Positions 38,701 through 64,000 of a stretch of 64,000 nt of DNA are shown here, piece after piece; the first letter of the stretch is position 1, and each line of letters opens with the position of its first letter. The notes under the pieces were generated by a model, which did no database searches, was not told where the DNA came from, and saw nothing but the letters and a program-made list of their open reading frames with translations. The stretch comes from Chondrilla cf. caribensis (lineage: Eukaryota > Porifera > Demospongiae > Chondrillida > Chondrillidae), in assembly GCA_964020155.1 (NCBI GenBank), contig OZ026559.1, positions 2,362,845 through 2,426,844 of the forward strand, written 5' to 3'. A program made the position numbers and the translations under genes.

Positions 38701-41700
38701 CACTTATAGGAACGCAGGGTGAATGAAAGTTTTGACCAATCCTGTCTATAGTAATCTAGCAGGACTCCATATCCACCCCCATGTGAAAAAATTCAATATT
38801 ATCGCTTGACATTGTAACTACAGACTAACCGGAAACTGATGTCTTTCTATTCACCCAAGAGCTAAAGGGTCCCAGTCCAGCAGCTGTACGGGCAGCCACA
38901 CGAACATAGTACCTTGTGTTAGCCTCAGCTGCAGTGATAGTGTAGGAGGTTTGGCTGGGAAGCAGCTCCATTGTTGTGAACACAGATGTAGTTTGCCCGT
39001 AGTGGATGACATAGCCAGAGATGACTCCGTTACGCTTATTCCACGCTGGCCACTTCCAGGTTGCCTTCAACTCAGTATCAGACAAGGCAGTGAGAGAGAC
39101 ACCTTGAGGAGGGCCGCTTGGAGCTGCATAAAGAGAATGATGAATGTAAACTTGTTCTTATGGCTAGTTATGCAAAACAATTTTCGTAAGAATATCTTTC
39201 CAAACAGAATTTAGGTAACCCTTTATTACATGGTTACATCTTATGGAAAACAGACTTTTATTATACAAATGAAAAATGCAATCATGAATTTCAAAAAAGT
39301 GTATTTCACTGAAAAGGGGCGAACTTTATTTTAGCACAATGTCAAATGTTAAAATTGTGGGGATTGAACACCATTTGCCTAAACATTGACATGTGCATGC
39401 ATTTATGTACTCACCGGCTTCAAGGGTTGTTTTAGCCGTCCATGTGATGTAGGGACCGATCCCAGCTTTGGTTGCAGCTGCAATTCTGAAACGATAGACT
39501 TGGTTAGGGATGAGGTTGTCGAAATGGTAGGTCAGCACTACGCCGTCAGTGTTGAACTGCTTGTAAGTGGCCCAGCCCTTTCTCCATCTGATGGCATAGT
39601 AGGTTAGCACTCCTCGCTGGTTCACAGCCGGTGGTGGCGACCAGGACATGGTGATACTAGTAGAGGAGGTGGCTGTGAGTCTCAAATCGGTTGGTCTGCC
39701 ATTTGGTGCTGTGAAAAAGGGTAATATGAAATCAAATTTCAACATGCTGGGCTAAAATTGGAAGTGAAAAACTTTAAGAGTAAACGCAAAGAATAAAAAA
39801 TATCGGATGAGCTACATTCCAACTGAGCCTACTTTAAGCATCATCACACAAACTTTGCTCAAACTTTTACAAGATTTTGCTTCAACACGTAACTTGTTAC
39901 TTGTTCAAATATAATATAACCTCGATAAATGTCAATACAGGGGTAGTATCTTTAATCCTTTAAAATCCTACAGACATTTCTAGCTCAACAACATCGACAG
40001 GAGGGTATTATTCTTCGAATTGGAATTTACTAAACTCATATACACCTTCAGTAACAACATAATACAGGTCATGTACATGTACTGAGTACATGCATCAATT
40101 TCGAAGACTCACCAGCTTGCCATGTCTGTGCAACCAATCTTAAATTCTCCCCTTCGCCAGCATTGTTGATGGCCCTAACGTTGATAGCATACGTGGTGTA
40201 GGCGTTCAGACCAGTCAATATGTACTCTTTGGCAGTTGGGTCGTCCTGGAATTGCACTCCTCTGTGGTGGTTCCATGTTGGATCCTTGGCCCAATATCTG
40301 AAGCTGAAGCGACTGATGATTCCATTTGGCTCCGGAACACTGGACCAGTAGACCCGGATCGTGGAGCTTCCTGTTACCTGGAACCACCCACCCAACACTG
40401 GACCAGGCTCTAAAATGGACACACGGAACACAAGAGATTATCAAAAAACTCAAGGAATAATGTTAATATTTATATTAGGATGTTCATACATTCATTTTAA
40501 ACCAACTGGGGTTTCGACCCTAATTGTACAGCAATTGAATGATGCAATACAATCCTACATGGTGCACCTGGTCCCATTCCACTATTCCCTATATGTGATG
40601 TGTCAAGTGAACAGGTGCACAAACTAATTTTTATGAGAATTGCCGTTTGATACTATTATTAGAGTACAATGACGTATGTCCCTGATTATACTCGTTTCAC
40701 TTCTGTACACCCTCTAGATCTCCAGATACAATCATCTTTGGACAGAGTACTTGAACGGCCATTGTGTAGAAACGGGCTGTTGAAGTTTTACTCCCGTTTC
40801 TCCGATTATGATCCATTCTCAAATGCGTCATTGCTTATTGCGCAATAATAACTGGTTCAAATCAGATATTAAAGATGGAGGATTGTTGTGGTTAATACTA
40901 ATGTTTTTATTTGATTGATTTTGTGACTTCCAAAGCTCTCACAGGCTACGCTGATACAAAATTGAACCGAAGCGTTTAAATTTCGCGCAACAGAGTAAGG
41001 CATCCTGCAATCTCTTTCAAATCTGTTTCACAGTAGAGGATGTAATGTTGTCCATACAGTAGGAAAATATCGCATGGTACGAAGCAGGATGAAGAACAAC
41101 TTTATCGATCATTCTAAAATGGCAGATAATCAACAAATATCGATGGAATCTGTTTGGGCTTATGAAGCAGTCAAAGTAGTATACACTGATAGAAAATCGA
41201 AGCAGTACCACAACAACTAAAATAGCTATCATCTCAGTCACTAATGCATTTGTGGAAATTTCTGTCCCCACTTTCTGCCAGTGATTCGTGAAATTATACC
41301 GCTCGACGGTTTGGCTCCATTTGAAATCAACATGATTGAATTCTACCTAAAAATTTAAAGATATTCAAAAAGATATTTAAATTTAATGACTTACTTGCCA
41401 TCCATGTCCTCCTTGTCAAGATGCTGGAGAAGGATTCCCTATGAGGCAACTCATCAAGCTTCACTGATGCTTTGAGATCGTATAGTGTGTATGGCTCGAG
41501 ACCGGTGATACTGTACGTGTACGTGATATCGGAAGTTTCCGGTTCTTCAAATCGGAACGTGTCATCATTTTGAGCCTTGAAGTCGATTTTGTAGCCAATG
41601 ATGGTGGTGGAAAACTGGAGAGCATAGTCAACAGAAACGGTCACATCGATCCGACTTGAAGATTTTACTGTTGCACTTGTGATAGTGGGTGCGGGCACTA

Positions 41701-43354
41701 AAGAAGGAGAAACATTGGAGACATATGAATTGGAGGGGCAAATGACCTACCAAAGAAAATGTGGTATGTACTAAATGCTAAAACTAATGGTTACTATACA
41801 TTATAGAAAAAAATGATGAAGAAAGGACCAATGAAAAGGAAAGAAAATAATACAAAATAATTTGAAAAGGGTTCATTTGAAAGCTTACAAGTGTTTAAAA
41901 AGCCAGTTTTATTCTAAATTAAATCTATTCCTCAAATTCATAATGTTACACACAGTGTAATTAGTTTAGTAAGTACCTGGGTCAATACATACTCCTGGTT
42001 AGTGAGTATACTTCACTCAGTCCCTAGCTCACGTACATAAGTCTAACAGTGCTGTAAATAAGTACCTCTGATAAGAAGTACAGATTTAGTGTGCCCACTT
42101 TGAGGTTTTTACCAAGCAAGACTCAGTTTCATTGTATCATTACTCTTTCTTACTTGAGCAGTTGATAGCAACTTCCTCGTAGTAGCTACAATCCTCGCTT
42201 CCCCAAGAATTCCTTTTACACCAAGTCAAAGAGTCCTCGTCTCCATTGCAGTGGAGGTTGTCCAACCAGTACGAGGAGGAGAAGTCATAGCCATAAATTC
42301 TAGCCACTGTGGAGCCTTCAATTGAAGTAACAGGAGCCCCGAACCCAAGCTGACGACAGGCCACTTTTGCGTCATTGTTGTCCCAGTAGTCATCACAGAC
42401 CTTCCTCCAACTTCCATAGTGATAATATTTGATTCGTCCTTGCAGAGGGTCAGGTCCATCATCCAGTCGAATGATTCCTTGTTCTGTAAGTTAGGACGAG
42501 AATAACGATGCATTTGTATTACTAGTATCACACAATGACACGAAATACACACAACACAAATTTGACACACAGAGGATAGTCACAACAATGACAACTCTCA
42601 CTTCTGCAGGACACAGCTCCATCGTTGGCATGAGTACAGGCACTTGACGCTCCCCACCCATTATGGCTGCATTGTGAAATCCAGTCGTAGTAGGATGAAC
42701 AAGTTAGATAGTCCAGCCATACTCTTCCTGTGCCCGGGTTGATATTTCCATAGTCTCCAACAGTCCCGTGTTCGATTCTTCCACTCAGACCATATTGTTG
42801 GCAAAGGAGTTCTCCGTCGGCCCACGTCCATCCATGTGAATCCAAGCCGCAGACAGTCCCCCATTGGTTGCTGTACCAAACTTCCGGTCTTCCGTTCACT
42901 CTGTCATCAAGCCACTCTTCATCTCCAAGGCGGACAGTAGCAGTTGGTCGGGAAGCTGATGGCAACATAGCAAGGACGTAAAAGCCATCAAACATAATAC
43001 ACAGGACTAATACGCACCTGGATTTTTGTTGAACTTGCAATAGTATTCTGGGGTATTCCAGCAATAGCGCCTATAAAAATAAGTGAATGCAGAACAAATG
43101 GGCAGATTGTAGCTATATTGAAAATAATTCAAACTCACCACCACCACGAAGAGTAGCAGTAACGGTAGTACCTTAAACCATAACTGCAACTGTAAACAAA
43201 AGAAAAGAAACAATGTTTCATTGCATTAATTTATTCATGAAACTCATAATGATATCAATAATGATGATCGATTCGATCCAACTTACTACTTTTGTGCGTC
43301 CAAAACACCACAAGATGCAAGGATCAAAATGGAAAATAGCAGAGCCTTCATCAT
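30598..43354 (-). CDS. Gene C: SRCR-FN3 transmembrane receptor, inverted paralogue of gene B (complete, 21 exons)
   Basis: Coding exons in order: 43354-43287, 43189-43139, 43070-43018, 42955-42602, 42483-42154, 41697-41395, 40409-40113, 39708-39415, 39123-38830, 38489-38169, 37508-37203, 37076-36768, 36427-36137, 35947-35657, 35407-35093, 34592-34296, 33236-32913, 32777-32674, 32529-32370, 31923-31797, 30889-30598 (TAA). Total 5181 nt, 1726 aa from the first of two adjacent ATGs (the second, at 43351, is equally possible). Order: signal peptide, aromatic/Cys segment, 2 SRCR, 13 FN3, TM, short tail. Exon number, order, phases and several exon lengths match gene B. Topology is type I membrane; role as for gene B. 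The SRCR2 exon can look frame-broken in naive reading but is intact when read from its acceptor at 42483. Confidence 0.93.
31111..31284. mobile_element. Inverted repeat related to the 1169-1941 transposon
   Basis: CTAGCAGCAATAAAGATTAA at 31117 is the inverted partner of TTAATCTCTATTGCTGCTAG at about 31262. The same CTAGCAGCA..AAAGATTAATT block lies in the TIR of the element at 1169. The outer ends (TAGTCTGG) are not found here, so this is a truncated or diverged relative in the gene C last intron. Confidence 0.6.
31797..31923 (-). CDS. Gene C exon 20: transmembrane segment
   Basis: Stalk RPQTAPISAPVSS, then a long valine-rich TM helix (YYIVAVVVIVVVCAVALVVV) and AYVR at the inner face. It is 127 nt with a phase-2 end, as in gene B, but the hydrophobic sequence itself has diverged. 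Confidence 0.9.
32162..32348. mobile_element. Family 1-related MITE
   Basis: AAAGGACACATTGGGACCAG, AGAGAGGTTG, GTGTCCTTTGTAGGGAGG and final CTTACTG before TA match the element at 58598-58797 in inverse. It ends 22 bases from the gene C FN3-13 exon. Confidence 0.7.
32370..41697 (-). CDS. Gene C exons 6-19: thirteen FN3 domains
   Basis: FN3-1 to FN3-12 are single phase-1 exons; FN3-13 is split in phase 0 (32777-32674 and 32529-32370). Each domain aligns by eye with the same-numbered domain of gene B. Examples: FN3-2 (YWAKDPTWNHHRG, LTGLNAYTTY), FN3-7 (STDDHQLTVTQYVV), FN3-8 (YTHDFLGLEPYTEYQFRVA), FN3-9 (SYVLNYTALHANIIDTE), FN3-12 (TWNGLMKEV, GMGPYSEMAVAIT) and FN3-13 (INGILRGY, LTSIGEGE). FN3-5 is 21 nt longer than in gene B. 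Confidence 0.92.
32817..32876. repeat. (CA)n microsatellite, (TG)n in gene C sense
   Basis: Lies about 36 bases after the FN3-12 donor of gene C. Confidence 0.95.
33563..34098. repeat. 43-bp minisatellite, ~12 copies
   Basis: Unit built on TTATCCAGACTACACTGTAT and TTCAGTGTCCCCAGAGGTCT plus GAC, in the gene C intron between FN3-11 and FN3-12. Confidence 0.95.
34101..34235. repeat. 42-bp tandem repeat, ~3.3 copies
   Basis: Unit ATGCATGTTGTTCCCTGTGT plus TCCCAGATTCAGGGTCTCCAAA, next to the 43-bp minisatellite. Because 42 is a multiple of three it gives a repetitive open frame, which is not a gene. Confidence 0.93.
34619..34788. mobile_element. MITE, family 2 copy
   Basis: Left CAGTGAATTCTCACTAATCC, right TTGCGGCAGATCAACAAGCA ending AAACTG before TA. 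Gene C intron before FN3-11. Confidence 0.78.
34842..34940. mobile_element. MITE, family 2, short deletion copy
   Basis: Left CAGTGAATTCTTGTTAATCC after TA; right GGATTAACGAGTATTCACT before TTA. Only 99 bp, with the middle missing, 50 bases from the preceding family 2 copy. Confidence 0.78.
36463..36547. repeat. (CA)n microsatellite, (TG)n in gene C sense
   Basis: About 35 bases upstream of the gene C FN3-8 acceptor. Confidence 0.94.
38570..38698. repeat. (TG)n microsatellite, (CA)n in gene C sense
   Basis: About 130 bp with two TTG breaks, upstream of the gene C FN3-5 acceptor. Confidence 0.96.
41953..42126. mobile_element. MITE, family 3 copy
   Basis: CAGTGTAATTAGTTTAGTAA start, then TCACTCAGTCCCTAGCTCAC and GTACCTCTGATAAGAAGTAC, ending ACCAAGCAAGACT. 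Inverse of the 15726 copy; it lies beside the gene C SRCR2 exon. Confidence 0.75.
42154..42955 (-). CDS. Gene C exons 4-5: two SRCR domains
   Basis: SRCR1 (42955-42602) shows GRPEVWYSNQWGTVCG, LLCQQYGLSG, VWLDYLTC, CSHNGWGASSAC and AVSC. SRCR2 (42483-42154) shows LQGRIKYYHYGSWRKVCDD, VACRQLGFGAP, SSYWLDNLHC, WGSEDC and VAINC. Both have six cysteines. A TA-type MITE (41953-42126) ends only about 28 bases from the SRCR2 exon. Confidence 0.92.
43018..43189 (-). CDS. Gene C exons 2-3: aromatic/Cys-rich N-terminal segment
   Basis: Exons 43189-43139 and 43070-43018 encode a tyrosine-, tryptophan- and arginine-rich stretch (LRYYRYCYSSWWW) ending YYCKFNKNP. It has four cysteines after the signal peptide (YCSY, RYCY, YCWN, YYCK), against two in gene B, so the cysteine number varies between the paralogues. 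Confidence 0.77.
43287..43354 (-). CDS. Gene C exon 1: signal peptide
   Basis: ATGATG, then a hydrophobic core KALLFSILILASCGVLDA with likely cleavage before QKYC. The exon ends AAGTA at a GTAAGT donor, as in gene B. Confidence 0.88.
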
Positions 43355-45576
43355 GCTTGACAGCAAAAGAAATGCTAAACAAAGGAGACAAACAGAAATA
43401 CTAGCAACCTGTAGGTATCAAAACAATCACTTTCACATTTATTATTTAACTTCGTAATTTGTTTCCTACAATAACTGAAATAAATCCACAGGCATTCCAG
43501 ACCAACAAAATTATTACCGGGTTACACAAAAAAAGCGTGGGAGCGCTACCGGGCAAGAAAACGAGCATGACGAGCTAGCGAGTAAGCCCCACCCTAATCT
43601 GACAGGACGTCATGAATATCATTGAAATAAACAATGAATTCGTTCAAGCGACCACCCTCATTGTAAGGACGTCCGCGCAGAACGTACTACCCTAATGCAA
43701 TACGAGGCGTATTTGCTAACAAATTTACTACGTTTCACTGCTCTTGCTACAATTCGTAACCTCATTAACAATTTCTGCAACAGCAAGTTGATGCGCACAG
43801 CTGCGGATCAACTTGCTTGTCGTGGTGAGTGCTAACATTTACCGCCACGCCCTGCCATAAGCCAATAGTCATTGTTAGGTACAAGAGATCTTACTTATAT
43901 AATAAAAAAGACATTGCAGAAGTGACGGTATGGTCGATCTCATAGAGCAAAATTGCTCGTTAAAGCATCGCATCGTAGCGAATGCTGCAGCTATAAGATA
44001 TTTGTTGAACATGGGTTATTTTGCTCTATGACTGACGACAAAATGCCTACAAGCTTCACTAGCTGAAATATTGAATGTCTATCCAACGAGTGGTGTCTTT
44101 TACAGTAAAGAATCTCACAACCAAACAAACTCACCTGCTGCTCGCCTTGTTCTCGGGCCGAATGGGATTGTAGAATACGGATCGAAGCTCTCCCACGATA
44201 AGCGAGAATATCCGGACACGGTAATTGTCTTCGTAAGTCACGTGTGTCATAAAATGGCCGTTATCTTTGGTTGTCGCTCACCGGCGTGCGTATTCATGTG
44301 GAGAATGTTACAGTTAGTACACTTTCTAAATGTTGAGTTAGTGATTTCAGTACGTATCTACAAAGGTTCAGTATGAACGATTCAAGCCTATATACCTGGC
44401 AATACGCGTCAGTAATAATTCAACATTGTGTCAGAAAATTTTGAAGTTGCACCTACCTGTCAGCTCACCATGCTACCGTTAATCCCCCTAGCACAATTCC
44501 ACCTTATACTGTCACAAACGAATGCCCAGATGTTGCCTTAATCGGAGAGATTCATGTGTAACTGCTTGAACTGAGTCCCTACTAACAGCAAAATTTGAAG
44601 AACACAAGGATTATAGTCCGAAGAAAACTACATCACATTGCTGGCTAATAGCATGATCACCCAATACATATACAGAGTAGCTTGCTTAGCTTGAGTACAA
44701 GTGGAAGTAGGTAGATATGTTGTTGTTAATGTTGGTTGTGGACTATTGTTGAACATGTCCATATATCGAAAGTCAACGGTGCCTTTTACAATTATTCAAC
44801 TATGCAACATTTCACCCTTCACGGGCTTCTTCAGGCACAAACAATGGACATATTTGGACCACCTTATTTGCTCACTGTACAGATCTAGAGGATTCAATTC
44901 CTCATGTTTTTATGCCACTGATTTTTTAGTGCACATGTCTTCTTTGTGATTGCGATCGCAATATCAAGCAGGATGTTTTTCAAATGCCATTTCTTAACTT
45001 TCAAATTGACTGTGACTTTATTATATTTTGAGCATCATTGTATATGAGTAGAAACATATAATTATATATATATATATACAATAATTATAAAAAATGCGTA
45101 ATTATTATTAATGTGATAATAATAATAATCAATTATATAAAATTCAATTAGCCTTGGATTATTTAATACTTTTATGCATATTATATTCTATTACATGTGT
45201 AATTGAATTACATATATATTATGCGTGCATACCTATTTGCATAAATTTATTATAATATAATATGCACGTATACACGAAATTCAATTGATATCATTGTTAT
45301 ACATAATAATAATATTATTATTATCATAGTGAACACAATAGTACAGGGAGTATAATAATAAAGCAATGTCAATGTGTGTATTTAACACAGTCTTTATCCA
45401 ATCACTGTATGTATTGAGACAAGAAGGCCTATAAAATACCTATAAACAATAGTCTACCCACTGTGTTATTAACAATCACAATATTAGTACACATTACACT
45501 TTGATAATGATGGATTTACCACACAATTTTTCAAACTGCACAAAATGTATTATTAGCTCATTTGTTGGACCCCAGG
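43355..45576. other. Intergenic region between genes C and D
   Basis: The first ~700 bases upstream of the gene C ATG must hold its promoter and 5' UTR; no motif there is distinctive enough to name. The part from about 45050 to 45330 is extremely AT-rich, with TATATA runs, and belongs to the gene D 3' side. I see no convincing coding exon and no RNA gene here. Confidence 0.55.
45246..45251 (-). terminator. Candidate polyadenylation signal of gene D
   Basis: TTTATT on the plus strand reads AATAAA for gene D, about 325 bases after its stop. The surroundings are so AT-rich that a chance match is quite possible. Confidence 0.3.
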
Positions 45577-62957
<17,381 letters not shown>

Positions 62958-63021
62958 CTGTGGAAAGGTAAACACAATATATATCACAAGTCATAAACTA
63001 AACAATACTTATCTGTCACAT

Positions 63022-63022
<1 letters not shown>

Positions 63023-63081
<59 letters not shown>

Positions 63082-63128
63082 GCGCGCACACACACACACA
63101 TGCACAGACACACACACACACGCGCGCG

Positions 63129-63198
<70 letters not shown>
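63023..63198. repeat. (CA)n microsatellite with CGCG cores
   Basis: About 175 bp, upstream of the first visible FN3 exon of gene D. Confidence 0.96.
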
Positions 63199-63199
<1 letters not shown>

Positions 63200-63551
63200 T
63201 CTTGTTAAACTTCCATATTCTTAAAGTTCTCCTTCAAATAATACTTCAACACAATTATGTCACTACAAGGTCTTCCCTGAATAACAGTCACTTCTGACAT
63301 AGTGAATATGACAAAATGTAGAATTAGGAAAGAGTACATCTGAAATGGATCACAAGAGGTGTGTGTGTACTAGCCAGGAGTGTGCACTAACCAGGAATAC
63401 AAGTTATACATACATCACCATGTACATACAGCAAAGATGAAGCAAGATTGAGATCATATGGTCAAAACAGCAGAAGAGGAAGAATGAACATCAGAGGCAA
63501 TAATGCTACAGTTATGATTTTGGCATGTGAATACTTGTAGGAAACATAATA

Positions 63552-63900
63552 CAGTCCAACTTGCTTGGTGAGTACATTGAAGGGCACACCAAATCTGTAC
63601 TTTTCATCAGAGGTACTTGCTATTAGTAAGGGTTGACATGAGTTAGGGACTGAGTGAGGTGTAATCACGAACCAGGAGTGTATACTAATCAGGAGTGTGC
63701 ACTAACTGGGAGTGTGTACTAACCAGGAGTGTGTACTAACCGGGAGTGTGCACTAACTAGGAGTGTGTACTAACCGGGAGTGTGCACTAACCATGCAGGA
63801 GTGTGTACTAACCGGGAGTGTGCACTAACTGGGAGTGTGCACTAACCAGGAGTGTGTACTAACCAATAGTGTGTACTAGCCAGGAGTGTGTATTAACTAA
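63552..63900. mobile_element. MITE, family 3, with internal minisatellite
   Basis: CAGTCCAACTTGCTTGGTGA after TA, then the usual interior, then about thirteen copies of the ACCAGGAGTGTGTACTA-type unit. The right terminus is missing; instead GAATACAAGTTATACATACA follows, which also occurs at about 63397, so this end is duplicated. Confidence 0.75.
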
Positions 63901-64000
63901 GAATACAAGTTATACATACATCACCATGTACATACAGTATTATACAAAAGTCTATACACATGTACTGTTAAACATAATATTATTAACATGATAATATGAA

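Larger units (their letters stand above)
62958..64000. other. Right-edge stretch without a visible exon
   Basis: Intron or upstream part of gene D. It holds only the (CA)n tract, family 3 MITE sequence and its minisatellite. I see no SRCR or FN3 exon here, so the upstream exons lie outside. Confidence 0.6.

Noticed and set aside
42140..42570. Apparent frameshift in the gene C SRCR2 domain
   Set aside because: Starting from the phase-1 acceptor at 42483 the frame is open to 42154; the apparent break comes from an ATG in the wrong frame.
44071..44376. 101-residue frame in the C-D intergenic region
   Set aside because: No recognisable domain, no flanking splice signals consistent with a gene, and ordinary length for chance in this composition; cannot be supported.

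Overview
The window is eukaryotic, intron-rich animal DNA holding four large genes of one family. Each encodes a single-pass membrane receptor whose ectodomain combines scavenger receptor cysteine-rich (SRCR) domains with a long array of fibronectin type III (FN3) domains. Nearly every domain is one exon with phase-1 introns at both ends. SRCR+FN3 chimeras, short AT-rich introns full of small transposons, and (CA)n/(TG)n tracts suggest an early-branching metazoan, most plausibly a demosponge. The species is inference; the gene models are read from sequence. By hand count every reading frame stays open across all assigned splice junctions.

Layout, left to right. Gene A (+, left edge to 11720, 5' end missing): 2 SRCR, 6 FN3, a transmembrane segment and a ~460-residue tyrosine-rich tail with a compound YSHLW repeat. 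Intergenic 11721-14339. Gene B (+, 14340-29019, complete, 21 exons, 1726 aa): signal peptide, a short aromatic/Cys-rich segment, 2 SRCR, 13 FN3, TM and a short acidic tail. Gene C (-, 43354-30598, complete, 21 exons, also 1726 aa): exon-for-exon paralogue of B, facing it tail to tail across 1.6 kb. Intergenic 43355-45576. Gene D (-, right edge to 45577, 5' end missing): 13 FN3, TM and a 174-residue tail with several SH2/PTB-type tyrosine motifs.

The cluster is therefore roughly mirror-symmetric: A> B> <C <D. Two outer genes with long, signalling-type tyrosine tails flank two inner genes with short conserved tails and no obvious kinase-docking array. Together they look like a clustered cell-surface recognition family (adhesion, innate or self/non-self recognition). 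This function is inferred from architecture only; no ligand or enzyme activity is visible.

Introns and intergenic DNA carry many non-autonomous DNA transposons. They include one ~0.77 kb element with a 9-bp target duplication (MULE-like), hAT-like elements with 8-bp duplications, and at least three families of 100-400 bp TA-flanked MITEs whose ends begin CAGT. Some of these have grown minisatellites inside them. Long (CA/TG)n and (CT)n tracts sit unusually close to splice sites, especially in gene D.
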